From the NCBI GenBank assembly GCA_002083635.1, contig MSXP01000006.1, positions 224,921 to 288,920 on the forward strand: 64,000 nucleotides of DNA, given 5' to 3'. The notes beneath the pieces are model-generated. The model made no database searches and was not told the origin of the DNA. It saw only the letters and a list, made by a program, of their open reading frames with translations. Shown here one piece after another: positions 1 to 8,767 of the stretch. Origin of the DNA: Proteobacteria bacterium ST_bin12 (GTDB taxonomy: Bacteria > Pseudomonadota > Gammaproteobacteria > Burkholderiales > Methylophilaceae). The position numbers were made by a program, and so were the translations under genes. Each line of letters starts with the position of its first letter. The first letter of the stretch is position 1.

Positions 1-2
1 CA

Positions 3-341
3 CGGGCAGAATCCATTTACATGCAATCAGTGAATCGGGCTGCACAAGTAGCAATTAACGCTCAGTCTGAAATACGAGAGGCTTACAACACTTACCGTAC
101 CAATTACGATGTGACAAAGCATATACGGGATGAAATCGTGCCGCTTCGCAAAAAAATTCTGCAAGAAAACCAACTTCGTTACAACGGCATGCTAACAAGC
201 CCATTTGAACTGTTTGGTGACGCGCGTGCGCAGGTAACTAGTGTGAAAAGCTATATCGAATCTTTACGTGAATTCTGGGTGGCCGATAGCACATTACAAA
301 TGACGATGATAGGTAATGAAAATATGATGGAAGGTAATTAA
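3..341 (+). CDS. TolC-family outer-membrane efflux protein, C-terminal part
   Basis: The reading frame is open to the left edge of the window, so this is only the last ~112 residues of a larger gene; the first ATG at 21 is internal. The visible part is helical and Gln/Glu/Ala-rich, with a stretch around YNTYRTNYDV and LRYNGMLTSPFEL, like the last periplasmic helices and equatorial region of a TolC/CusC-type channel. It is followed after one base by a multicopper oxidase and further copper genes, so it probably belongs to a copper-resistance operon. Family assignment is from pattern only; which efflux complex it serves cannot be told from this fragment. Confidence 0.7.
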   Translation, partial: RAESIYMQSVNRAAQVAINAQSEIREAYNTYRTNYDVTKHIRDEIVPLRKKILQENQLRYNGMLTSPFELFGDARAQVTSVKSYIESLREFWVADSTLQMTMIGNENMMEGN

Positions 342-342
342 C

Positions 343-1737
343 ATGGATTTTTCTAAATTTAGCAGACGTGACTTTTTCAAATTAGCGGGTGCTGGCATTG
401 CTGCATCTGCTGTAAGTAAAGTTTCGATGGCCGCATTGCCAGAAATAGTTACTACTGAGCAAGCTAATACACAAGCACCATTGCAACCAAATACTGGTAG
501 GCCATATAACCCTGTAGTAACACTTAATGGGTGGAGTTTGCCATGGCGCATGAATAAAGGGGTGAAAGAATTTCATTTGGTAGCTGAACCCGTTGTACGT
601 GAATTAGCGCCAGGTATGAAAGCACATTTATGGGGCTATAACGGACAAAGCCCTGGCCCTACAATTGAAGTTGTTGAAGGGGATAAGGTCAGGATTTTTG
701 TAACGAACCGTTTACCTGAAATTACCAGTATTCACTGGCATGGTCAACGACTACCAAACGGCATGGATGGCGTAAGTGGTTTAAATCAGCCACCTATTCC
801 ACCAGGTAAAACGTTTATGTATGAATTTGAGGCAAGACGAGCTGGAACGTTTATGTATCATCCGCATGCCGATGAAATGTTGCAAATGGCAATGGGTATG
901 ATGGGAAGCTGGGTCACACACCCTAAGAACCCGAAATTTATGCCAGTTGATCGTGATTTTATCTTTCTGCTAAATGCATATGATATTGACCCTGGTAGTT
1001 ACACGCCAAAAGTAAGCACCATGTTAGATTTTAATTTATGGACATGGAATAGTCGTGTTTTCCCAGGTATCGATCCCATAGTTGTCCGCAAGGATGAGCG
1101 TGTTCGCATTCGTGTTGGTAACCTCACTATGACCAATCACCCAATTCATATTCATGGGCATGAATTTCAGGTGACTGGCACTGATGGCGGATGGGTTCCA
1201 CCAACTGCACGCTGGCCAGAAGTGACGACAGATATTGCTGTTGGACAAATGCGTGCGATTGAGTTTGTAGCAAATGAGCCTGGTGATTGGGCGTTTCACT
1301 GTCATAAGAGTCATCACACCATGAATGCTATGGGGCATGATATCCCTACTTTACTTGGCGTAAAACAAGGCGACTTGATGAAGAAGATTGGTAATTTAGT
1401 GCCTGATTATATGCCAATGGGTAAAACTGGCATGTCGGAAATGACAGAGATGGCAGAAATGATGGATATGCCATTACCTGAAAATACGCTCCCCATGATG
1501 ACTGGTAAAGCGCAGTTTGGCGCGGTTGAAATGGGTGGTATGTTCACTACAGTTAAAGTAAGAGAAGGCCTTGCTCGCAATGATTTTAAAGACCCTGGTC
1601 ATTACAAGCACCCTAAAGGTACGGTGGCAAGCGAAGTTGTAAACGACCTGCCTCCTGTTGAACGGTCAGATATGAAGACACCTGATGCTGGTATTGAGTT
1701 AAATGTACGAAAACCATCTGGTCATACAGGTCATTAA
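343..1737 (+). CDS. periplasmic multicopper oxidase (copper resistance)
   Basis: A 464-residue cupredoxin-fold oxidase. The N-terminus has a Tat signal (SRRDFFK at residues 7-13, then a hydrophobic stretch ending near AMA-like residues), so it is exported folded. All four copper-ligand motifs are visible: HWHG (~131-134), YHPHADE (~172), HPIHIHGHE (~266) and HCHKSHHTMNAM (~319), which fits the type 1 and trinuclear sites, with Met as the axial ligand. The C-terminal third is Met-rich (MTEMAEMMDMP), typical of Cu(I)-oxidising detoxification enzymes such as CopA/CueO relatives. It is shorter than the ~600-residue CopA. It starts one base after the efflux gene and is followed by DUF305, CopZ-like and CopA-ATPase genes, which supports periplasmic Cu(I) oxidation as its role. 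Confidence 0.88.
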   Translation: MDFSKFSRRDFFKLAGAGIAASAVSKVSMAALPEIVTTEQANTQAPLQPNTGRPYNPVVTLNGWSLPWRMNKGVKEFHLVAEPVVRELAPGMKAHLWGYNGQSPGPTIEVVEGDKVRIFVTNRLPEITSIHWHGQRLPNGMDGVSGLNQPPIPPGKTFMYEFEARRAGTFMYHPHADEMLQMAMGMMGSWVTHPKNPKFMPVDRDFIFLLNAYDIDPGSYTPKVSTMLDFNLWTWNSRVFPGIDPIVVRKDERVRIRVGNLTMTNHPIHIHGHEFQVTGTDGGWVPPTARWPEVTTDIAVGQMRAIEFVANEPGDWAFHCHKSHHTMNAMGHDIPTLLGVKQGDLMKKIGNLVPDYMPMGKTGMSEMTEMAEMMDMPLPENTLPMMTGKAQFGAVEMGGMFTTVKVREGLARNDFKDPGHYKHPKGTVASEVVNDLPPVERSDMKTPDAGIELNVRKPSGHTGH

Positions 1738-1863
1738 CCGGCCTAAGCTTGCTATCGTACAGACTATAATTTTCTCTTGAAATATTTAAAACTTGGTCAA
1801 ATTTAATAACATTTGTTATCTATTAAGATCAAGTTTTAAACCTTTTATACATTGGAGAGAAAA

Positions 1864-2256
1864 ATGATATTCAAATTAGTTAAATTAGTTAAAGCTTTAT
1901 GTATGGTCCCGATTACGGCATTTTTTATGTCATCAAGCTTTATTACGATAGCAAATGCTGAAACATCTACCAGCGGTCCATCCCATGAGCATATGGAAAA
2001 AAATGCTGGGTCGCACGATATGATGGACTCCATGAAAATGGGTATGGAATCAATGCAAAACATGGAAATGTCTGGCGACGTTGACAAGGATTTTGCAATG
2101 ACGATGAAGATGCATCATCAGCAAGCGTTAGATATGGCAAAAATGGAAATAGCCCATGGTAAATCACCTGAAATGAAGGCAATGGCTAAAAAGATTATGA
2201 GTGCTCAAAAAAAAGAAATTGCTCAATTTGACAAATGGTTAGCCAAACAAAAATAA
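1864..2256 (+). CDS. DUF305 / CopM-like periplasmic copper-binding protein
   Basis: About 130 residues with an N-terminal signal peptide (hydrophobic segment ending at ANA). The body is strongly enriched in Met and His (for example MGMESMQNMEMSGD and MTMKMHHQQALDMAKMEI), typical of the DUF305 family, a four-helix fold that includes the cyanobacterial copper chaperone CopM. I use the ATG at 1864 rather than the upstream TTG because a GGAGAG ribosome-binding site sits 5 bases before it. Its place between a multicopper oxidase and a copper ATPase makes periplasmic copper sequestration the likely role. The copper link is inferred from context and composition. Confidence 0.8.
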   Translation: MIFKLVKLVKALCMVPITAFFMSSSFITIANAETSTSGPSHEHMEKNAGSHDMMDSMKMGMESMQNMEMSGDVDKDFAMTMKMHHQQALDMAKMEIAHGKSPEMKAMAKKIMSAQKKEIAQFDKWLAKQK

Positions 2257-2317
2257 AACATTAATTCACTTCAAACAATTTTATCGTTTTTGATATTCAA
2301 CAGAATGAGGACTTACA

Positions 2318-2569
2318 ATGCAATTTACGCAAATTAAAGTAACAGGTATGACATGTGGCGGGTGTAGCAGCAATGTTACGAAGGCTTTAAATGCTGTAAA
2401 CGGAGTTGTGAATGTGATTGTTTCATTATCCGATGCGAACGCAACAGTGGAGTATGATGAAAAACTGACTTCGCCTGAGCAGTTGAAACTAGCGATAAAA
2501 GAGGCTGGTTATGGTGTAGATAACACTGACACTTCACCGCCATCTACAGGTAAAGGATGTTGTGGATAA
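2318..2569 (+). CDS. CopZ-like heavy-metal-associated (HMA) chaperone
   Basis: An 83-residue cytosolic protein with a single HMA domain. The Cu(I)-binding motif GMTCGGC lies at residues 10-16 (Cys13 and Cys16), followed by the usual beta-alpha-beta pattern to ~residue 68. The tail ends in Cys-Cys-Gly, which could be an extra metal site. It would deliver Cu(I) to the ATPase encoded just downstream, which lacks an HMA domain of its own at the N-terminus; this separate chaperone may compensate. Confidence 0.85.
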   Translation: MQFTQIKVTGMTCGGCSSNVTKALNAVNGVVNVIVSLSDANATVEYDEKLTSPEQLKLAIKEAGYGVDNTDTSPPSTGKGCCG

Positions 2570-2598
2570 TCCACTTTAAGTACTTAGGAGTCTATGTC

Positions 2599-4929
2599 AT
2601 GGATACTTTGGAAACTAACAAAAAAACTTTAAAAGATCCAGTCTGCGGCATGACGGTTACGGAAAAGTCTCCTCATGTATTCAAGTATAAAGATAAGCCC
2701 GTCTTCTTTTGCAGCGCTGGTTGCAAGACTAAGTTTGTTGCGGAACCGTCCAAATATCTATTGGACGATACCAAGTCGCTGCCTACGGTTATAGTAGAAA
2801 ATCCCAACCCTTCAGAAACTTTAGCCACAGGTACAATTTACACCTGCCCCATGCACCCCGAAGTTCGGCAGGAGCATCCCGGTGCTTGTCCTAAATGCGG
2901 CATGGCACTAGAGCCTGAAATGCCTAATTTGGATGAAGGTGAGAGTCCTGAATTGGTGGATTTTAAACGGCGCTTTATTTGGACGCTTCCACTCACTATC
3001 ATCGTCACGTTCTTGGCGATGCTTGGTCACCGTTTGCAATGGTTCGAGATGGCTACTCAGAGTTGGATTGAGCTTTTGCTGTCCTTACCTATTGTACTGT
3101 GGGCCGGCTGGCCGTTCTTCGTACGCGGCTTTCAATCAATCGTGAATCGCAGTCCTAATATGTGGACTTTAATCGGTTTAGGGACTGCAGCCGCATTTAT
3201 TTACAGCGTTGTTGCCACGGTTGTCCCTGATGTATTCCCAGTATCTTTTATGGCAATGGGTCGTGTAGCAGTGTATTTTGAAGCGGCAGCAGTGATTATT
3301 TCGTTAACATTACTTGGTCAAATCTTAGAATTGAAAGCACGCTCACAAACGTCTGCAGCAATTAAATCCTTACTTGGTTTATCACCAAAAACAGCAAGAC
3401 GGATAAATGCAGACGGTGTTGAAGAAGATGTTGCACTCACACATGTTCATGTCGGTGACCTGCTACGTATTCGTCCTGGTGAAAAAGTCCCTGTTGATGG
3501 CATTGTTACAGAAGGTCAAAGCGCAGTGGATGAATCTATGCTCACTGGCGAACCTATGCCTGTTTCGAAAGGGGTTGGGGATAAACTTATTGGCGCAACG
3601 ATGAATACTAGCGGGGCATTAATCATGCGTTCTGAAAAAGTGGGCTCACAAACAGTATTGGCCAGTATTGTGCAGATGGTTATGCAAGCGCAACGCTCAA
3701 AAGCACCTATGCAACGCATGGCTGACCAAGTGGCAGGCTACTTTGTAGTCGCTGTCGTCAGCATTGCTCTCATCACTTTTTTTGTATGGGGATTTTTTGG
3801 CCCCGAACCCAGATGGGTGTTTGGTTTGATCAACTCAGTGGCGGTACTCATCATTGCCTGCCCTTGTGCACTTGGTTTGGCAACGCCTATGTCTATCATG
3901 GTTGCAACTGGTAAAGCTGCATCACAAGGTGTGTTATTTCGCGACGCTGCTGCCATTGAAAATTTCCGCAAGGTAGATACTTTGATCGTAGACAAGACGG
4001 GGACATTGACCGAAGGTAAACCGCGTTTTAATCTCGCAGTAGCCTTGTCCGGCTACAGCGAAGACGAAATACTTAGATTAGCTGCCAGTCTTGATCAAGG
4101 TAGTGAACATCCTCTAGCAGATGCCATTGTCAAAGCAGCGCGTGAAAAAGGTTTAGTTATTGATAAAGTTGACAGCTTTGAGTCCAGCACGGGCATTGGT
4201 GTACGTGGCAGTGTTAGTGGTAAACAATTGGCGCTTGGAAATACTGCGCTAATGGATCAGCTAAACGTGCAAATCGAGCCATTAAAAATACAGGCGGATG
4301 AATTGCGCACCACGGGTGCTAGCGTGATGTATCTAGCTGTAGATAACCAGTTGGCTGGGTTACTATCAGTATCAGATCCAATCAAAGAAAGCACATTAGA
4401 AGCATTATCTACTTTAAAAGCTTCAGGCATGCGCGTCATTATGGCAACAGGGGATGGCCAACTCACTGCTAAGTCAGTTGCAGCTAAGTTAGGCATTGAA
4501 GAATTTCATGGTGAGGTAAAGCCTGCTGATAAATTAGCCATGGTAGATAAATTACAACGTGAAGGGCATGTAGTAGCGATGGCGGGAGATGGTATTAATG
4601 ATGCACCTGCATTAGCGAAAGCAGATGTTGGTATTGCGATGGGAACAGGTACTGATGTTGCGATGAACAGCGCTCAAGTCACTCTTGTTAAAGGTGACTT
4701 ACGAGGTATAGCTCAAGCACGCGCCATCTCTGAACAAACGATTGTTAATATGAAACAGAATTTAGGATTTGCATTTGTTTATAACGCCCTGGGGGTGCCG
4801 TTGGCAGCTGGTGTGCTTTATCCATTTACCGGTTGGTTACTTTCGCCCATGATTGCAGCACTTGCAATGAGTTTAAGTTCTTTCTCTGTAATTACAAATG
4901 CTTTACGGTTGAGAAAATCTGACTCCTAA
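2599..4929 (+). CDS. copA: P1B-type Cu(I)-exporting ATPase with N-terminal YHS domain
   Basis: A 776-residue inner-membrane ATPase. An N-terminal YHS domain (DPVCGM, then a second Cys in FFCSAGC) is followed by a zinc-ribbon-like heavy-metal-binding domain (YTCPMHPEV ... CPKCGM). The usual P1B core comes next: TGE actuator motif (MLTGEPMP), CPC in ACPCALGLATP (~residues 420-424), DKTGTLTEG phosphorylation site (Asp ~465), SEHPLADAI and GDGINDAPALAKADVGIAMG. The CPC with this neighbourhood points to Cu(I) export, P1B-1. I place the start at the ATG at 2599, which has a TAGGAG site 8 bases upstream, not the ATG at 2557 that overlaps the chaperone gene. Confidence 0.93.
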   Translation: MDTLETNKKTLKDPVCGMTVTEKSPHVFKYKDKPVFFCSAGCKTKFVAEPSKYLLDDTKSLPTVIVENPNPSETLATGTIYTCPMHPEVRQEHPGACPKCGMALEPEMPNLDEGESPELVDFKRRFIWTLPLTIIVTFLAMLGHRLQWFEMATQSWIELLLSLPIVLWAGWPFFVRGFQSIVNRSPNMWTLIGLGTAAAFIYSVVATVVPDVFPVSFMAMGRVAVYFEAAAVIISLTLLGQILELKARSQTSAAIKSLLGLSPKTARRINADGVEEDVALTHVHVGDLLRIRPGEKVPVDGIVTEGQSAVDESMLTGEPMPVSKGVGDKLIGATMNTSGALIMRSEKVGSQTVLASIVQMVMQAQRSKAPMQRMADQVAGYFVVAVVSIALITFFVWGFFGPEPRWVFGLINSVAVLIIACPCALGLATPMSIMVATGKAASQGVLFRDAAAIENFRKVDTLIVDKTGTLTEGKPRFNLAVALSGYSEDEILRLAASLDQGSEHPLADAIVKAAREKGLVIDKVDSFESSTGIGVRGSVSGKQLALGNTALMDQLNVQIEPLKIQADELRTTGASVMYLAVDNQLAGLLSVSDPIKESTLEALSTLKASGMRVIMATGDGQLTAKSVAAKLGIEEFHGEVKPADKLAMVDKLQREGHVVAMAGDGINDAPALAKADVGIAMGTGTDVAMNSAQVTLVKGDLRGIAQARAISEQTIVNMKQNLGFAFVYNALGVPLAAGVLYPFTGWLLSPMIAALAMSLSSFSVITNALRLRKSDS

Positions 4930-5200
4930 ACTGAGCTGCTGCTAATCCAGCGCTGGATTTTACAGCCGCGCCTAGCTATCAATTACGCAATCACAAGAAG
5001 TAAAAGATCAAGGCATAGGCCGCGGCTTGAATGATCTCGAACTAGGATTACGTTTGCGTTATGAGATTAAGAGAGAAATCGCCCCCTATGTTGGTGTGTC
5101 ATGGCAGTCACGCTATGGTGGAACTGCTGATTTTGCGAGAGACCGAGGTGAAGATGTGAATGGGTGGAGCTTGGTTACTGGGCTTATATTATGGTTTTAA
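4930..5200 (+). pseudogene. copB: remnant of copB (copper-resistance outer-membrane protein), C-terminal part
   Basis: Immediately after the copA stop, one frame (4930-~4986) reads TELLLIQRWILQPRLAINY. After a frame change near 4985-4996 the next frame runs SQEVKDQGIG, LNDLELGLRLRYEI and GGTADFARDRGEDV to a TAA at 5198, ending in WF. These are the hallmark C-terminal strands of CopB/PcoB barrels. There is no start codon and the N-terminal two thirds are absent, so this is a dead fragment with at least one frameshift. It shows the copper operon once continued with copB and was cut by a deletion that joined the copA end to the middle of copB. Confidence 0.82.
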
Positions 5201-5251
5201 AAATTAAATAAACTAATTAAATTTAATTGCCATATTTTAATTCACTGATAA

Positions 5252-5280
5252 TTGACGTTAATTATTTGCTCTAATTATCA
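5252..5280 (+). promoter_or_regulatory. candidate sigma-70 promoter of the czc operon
   Basis: In the 198-bp AT-rich gap before czcI, TTGACG (5252-5257) and TTATCA (5275-5280) are separated by 17 bases, a plausible -35/-10 pair. About 20 bases downstream an imperfect GATAATGATAAG-like element (minus strand, near 5300-5315) resembles a metalloregulator half-site; I cannot assign a regulator. No metal-sensor gene lies nearby in the window. Confidence 0.35.
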
Positions 5281-5398
5281 AAACGGGTCTTAAATATTAC
5301 TTATCATTATCAACTTTTAAAGTAATGTTATTTTGAACTGATAAGATTTAGTTATTTAAAAATTTGTGAATTTCCATACATCGTGATATTGTCATTGA

Positions 5399-5767
5399 GT
5401 GAAAAGTTTTTTTAAAATTTTACTTTTAATTTTTGTTTTACAGTCCACATGGGCTGTTTCAGCCCAGTATTGCCAGAACAAAAGCAATTTGAATATCGGC
5501 TACCCTGGTCACCCAGCCCAAAAACATGATGCTAAAGATGCCGAGAATAAAAATGTAGTAGTTCAAAACCCTGGTAATAATTCTAGTAATGATAAAGATG
5601 TCGATTGTCCTTACTGTAATCTTGGCAGTATGAAGTCTATTACTAATAATCTATTGTTAAATTTAGTTGCACAATTTCAACATGACATTAATGAAGATTT
5701 TCACTATTCTTACCCAGATATAATTCCTTTAAAACCTGAACGCCCCAATTGGTATTTCGCTGTTTAA
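5399..5767 (+). CDS. CzcI-like small periplasmic protein
   Basis: A 122-residue secreted protein starting at GTG. A signal peptide (hydrophobic residues ~4-20, ending STWAVSA) is followed by YCQNK, a His/Pro region (GYPGHPAQKHD), a CPYC pair and a C-terminal PERPNW. This arrangement (signal, Y-C-x-x, His-rich segment, two-Cys motif, Pro/Arg tail) is that of CzcI, the small protein heading czcICBA operons of Cupriavidus and relatives, thought to modulate zinc/cobalt/cadmium efflux. It sits 88 bases before czcC, as expected. Homology is weak at residue level, so the name is tentative. Confidence 0.6.
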   Translation: MKSFFKILLLIFVLQSTWAVSAQYCQNKSNLNIGYPGHPAQKHDAKDAENKNVVVQNPGNNSSNDKDVDCPYCNLGSMKSITNNLLLNLVAQFQHDINEDFHYSYPDIIPLKPERPNWYFAV

Positions 5768-5855
5768 TTCAGCGAGTAATTGTCCAACTATCTAATTTTT
5801 TCTTAGCAAAAAGTACTTTCTCGCTGAATTCTTACCTTAATTTTAGGAGAATTCC

Positions 5856-7121
5856 ATGCGTTTTTGCTATTTGTTTTTATCATTTATTTTATTATCAACT
5901 TCGTTGCAGGCGGCTAATAATGCCGACCTTCAGGAGTCAGTCCAGCAAGACTCTAAAGAGCTTACACTTTCAGATTCACTTGATTTAGCACTAAAAGCAA
6001 ATCCAGATATTGCAGTTGCTTTGCGTGAGCGAGAGGCATTAAGTGGTACGAAAGTACAGGCTGCAACTCGACCTAATCCTTACGTTTCAACATCTATCCA
6101 AGACACCCGCAGCGCTACACGGCAAATTTATCTTCAGTTGAATCAAGAATTTGAATTGGGTAATAAGCGTAAAGCTAGAATAGATGCAGCTGATGCTTTT
6201 TACAGCAAAGCAGATGCAGAACTTGACTCTAAACAGGCTGAAATTCATGCCAACGTGGTCTTGGCTTATTTTGAAGTATTAGTAGCTCAAGAACGAGTAA
6301 AGCTTGCTCAATCTTCGGTTGAAGTTGCCGAGTCGGCATTAGACGTTGCCTCAAAGCGTGTAAAAGCAGGCAAAAGCTCACCTGTTGAACAAACCAAATC
6401 TGCCATTGCTGAATCATCAGTAAAAATAGAGTTAATACAAGCCACTACGCAATTAAACAATAGTCGTAAACGCTTAAGTGCTTTATGGGGAGATAGCGCT
6501 CCGCGCTTCGAACGTGCTACTGGTGAAGTTACCATTATTCCTGAAGTCAGTCATCTTGAAGAATTACAAGCTTTAATTGATGATTCACCTGCTGTAAAAA
6601 TAGCTAAACTAGAAATCATTGCGCGAGATGCCTTAACTAAAATTGAGCGTAGTAGGGCTGTACCTAATATCACTATTAGTGCGGGCGTAGTCAATAACCA
6701 AGAAGTTGGACTCAATCAGGCTTTATTCGGTTTATCAATTCCAATTCCAGTCTTTGATCGCAATCAGGGTAATGTGCAAGAGGCAGTCAGCCGTAAATTT
6801 AAAGCTGAAGATGAATTAGTTGCGATTAAAAATAAAATTCAAACAAATTTAGCTACTCAATATGAAAGACTGAGTGCTGCTAGACAATCAACACTCTCAT
6901 TCAAAAATGACATTCTTCCCAATGCTCAAAGTGCTTTCAATGCCGCTAATAGAGGCTTTAGTTTAGGTAAGTTTAATTTCTTAGATGTGCTAGATGCACA
7001 GCGCACGTTATATCAAACCAAATCGCAATATATCAATGCACTACTGGAAGCTCATCAATCTATAGCAGAGATTGAACGCACTCTTGGTGCGGTTATCGAG
7101 CATTCCGTTACTAAGCCTTAA
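5856..7121 (+). CDS. czcC: CzcC-type outer-membrane channel of Co/Zn/Cd efflux RND pump
   Basis: A 421-residue TolC-superfamily protein with a cleavable signal (ends LQAANN). Two similar halves are seen, each with a helical hairpin followed by strands; TRPNPYVS and FNFLDVLDAQRTLYQ are characteristic segments of the OEP fold. A good ribosome-binding site (AGGAGA) precedes the ATG. It is the first large gene of a czcC-czcB-czcA operon; with CzcB and CzcA it would form a tripartite pump carrying divalent cations from periplasm to outside. Confidence 0.88.
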   Translation: MRFCYLFLSFILLSTSLQAANNADLQESVQQDSKELTLSDSLDLALKANPDIAVALREREALSGTKVQAATRPNPYVSTSIQDTRSATRQIYLQLNQEFELGNKRKARIDAADAFYSKADAELDSKQAEIHANVVLAYFEVLVAQERVKLAQSSVEVAESALDVASKRVKAGKSSPVEQTKSAIAESSVKIELIQATTQLNNSRKRLSALWGDSAPRFERATGEVTIIPEVSHLEELQALIDDSPAVKIAKLEIIARDALTKIERSRAVPNITISAGVVNNQEVGLNQALFGLSIPIPVFDRNQGNVQEAVSRKFKAEDELVAIKNKIQTNLATQYERLSAARQSTLSFKNDILPNAQSAFNAANRGFSLGKFNFLDVLDAQRTLYQTKSQYINALLEAHQSIAEIERTLGAVIEHSVTKP

Positions 7122-7133
7122 GGATAATGAATC

Positions 7134-8723
7134 ATGACATTGAATTTTAATAAAAGCAGCAAAAAAACGGGGCAAGTGATCGCAATTATTGTGGTCATCA
7201 TTATCAGCATTGTATTAGGTGGATTGATACTAAAAGCCGAAAAGCCTAAAGCGATGACTGAAGAACATTCTGAAGGTGAAGTGCACTCAGAAAGTGAAGA
7301 AGGGACACATGATGAATCAACTGGCATTGATAAGAAAGCAACAGAAGATCATGAAAAGCAGCATGCAACGCAACCGGAAGAAGTTTTAAGAGGCTCACAT
7401 GGCGGGAAATTATTTGTAAAAGATAACTATGGTGTAGAGATTACAATTTTTGAAGAAGATACCTCGCCAGAATTCAGAATTTATACCTACTTAGATGAAA
7501 AAGCGTTAGATCCAGTTTTATCTAAAGTAAGTGTTAACGTAGAACGATTAGGTAGAAAACCCGAAAAGTATAGTTTTTCTAAAGAAAAAGATTACCTTAA
7601 AAGTGCAGAAGTGGTGGCGGAGCCTCACTCTTTTGAAGTGCATCTTAATTCACAATATAACAATAAAAGTTATAGCTTTTCATACAGCCAAGTTGAAGGC
7701 AGGATTTCAATGTCTGATAAACAACTGACATTAAATTCTGTTGAAGTGCTTACTGCAGGTCCTGCAAAAATTAAAGGCATTTTGAAATTACAGGGTGAAA
7801 TCAAACTAAATGCTGATAAAAGTGTAACCATTGTTCCTAGAGTGGGAGGAATAATAGAAAAAGTTAGCGTTAATGCGGGCGATAAAGTGCGTAAAGGGCA
7901 GGTATTGGCGACACTATCTAGCCAAATGATTGCAGAAGTGCGCAGTGACTTATTAGCCGCTCAGAAAAGAGTAGCGCTAGCACGCACAACCTATAAACGC
8001 GAGAAGCAACTTTGGGAAGAAAAAATTTCTGCTCAACAAGATTACCTTCAGGCGGAAAATGATTTACATGAAGCAGAAATCAACCTTAGTCGAGTACAGC
8101 AAAAATTAGGTGCGCTAGGTGCTGGTACCGGCGGAGCTGGTCAAACGCGTTATGACATCCGCTCTCCGATTGATGGTGTAGTCACTTCAAAAAAGGTAAG
8201 TCAGGGACAGGTTGTAAGTGAAATTGACAGCATATTTGAAGTGTCTGACTTATCAACAGTCTGGGCTGAAATGACCATTTATGCCAAAGACATCATCACG
8301 GTTAAAGCTGGACAGCAAGTAGTTGTTAAATCAACAGCTTTCGACGCTCAAACTGTTGGCAAAATTGCTTACGTAGGCTCATTGGTTGGGGAGCAATCAC
8401 GCACAGCGATGGCAAGAGTGGTTCTCAATAATTCGGATAGAACATGGTTGCCTGGCCTACCTGTCAATATTGAACTTACTTCAAATGAGGTGGATGTGCC
8501 ATTGGCGATTTCAGTTGAAGGTGTCCAATCTCTGAATGAAGAGGTAGTTGTATTTGGTCGCTATGGCACTTACTTCGAAGCAAGGCCGGTTAAGTTGGGT
8601 CGTCAAGATGAAAAGTACGTAGAGGTATTAGAAGGCTTCAACGCTGGGGAAAAATATGCGGCGGGAAACAGCTTTTTGATTAAAGCAGACATTGGTAAAG
8701 CAGGAGCAAGCCATGATCATTAA
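7134..8723 (+). CDS. czcB: CzcB-type membrane-fusion (adaptor) protein
   Basis: A 529-residue periplasmic adaptor anchored by one N-terminal membrane helix (~residues 14-32). Just after it comes an acidic His/Glu-rich stretch (EEHSEGEVHSESEEGTH), a likely divalent-metal-binding region. The central part contains a lipoyl-like half (PRVGGIIEKVSVNAGDKV), a coiled-coil hairpin (~residues 265-325) and the second lipoyl half (YDIRSPIDGVV), then the beta-barrel and membrane-proximal domains, ending SHDH. This matches CzcB, which links CzcA to CzcC. It begins 12 bases after czcC stops. Confidence 0.88.
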   Translation: MTLNFNKSSKKTGQVIAIIVVIIISIVLGGLILKAEKPKAMTEEHSEGEVHSESEEGTHDESTGIDKKATEDHEKQHATQPEEVLRGSHGGKLFVKDNYGVEITIFEEDTSPEFRIYTYLDEKALDPVLSKVSVNVERLGRKPEKYSFSKEKDYLKSAEVVAEPHSFEVHLNSQYNNKSYSFSYSQVEGRISMSDKQLTLNSVEVLTAGPAKIKGILKLQGEIKLNADKSVTIVPRVGGIIEKVSVNAGDKVRKGQVLATLSSQMIAEVRSDLLAAQKRVALARTTYKREKQLWEEKISAQQDYLQAENDLHEAEINLSRVQQKLGALGAGTGGAGQTRYDIRSPIDGVVTSKKVSQGQVVSEIDSIFEVSDLSTVWAEMTIYAKDIITVKAGQQVVVKSTAFDAQTVGKIAYVGSLVGEQSRTAMARVVLNNSDRTWLPGLPVNIELTSNEVDVPLAISVEGVQSLNEEVVVFGRYGTYFEARPVKLGRQDEKYVEVLEGFNAGEKYAAGNSFLIKADIGKAGASHDH

Positions 8724-8767
8724 TTTAATGAATTTTGCATCTGTGGTTTATTCAAAGGAGCTTTCCA

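Noticed and set aside
5300..5320. GATAATGATAAG-like sequence resembling a Fur or Zur box upstream of the czc operon.
   Set aside because: Only about half a site in a very AT-rich gap, and no matching palindrome; kept only as a remark.
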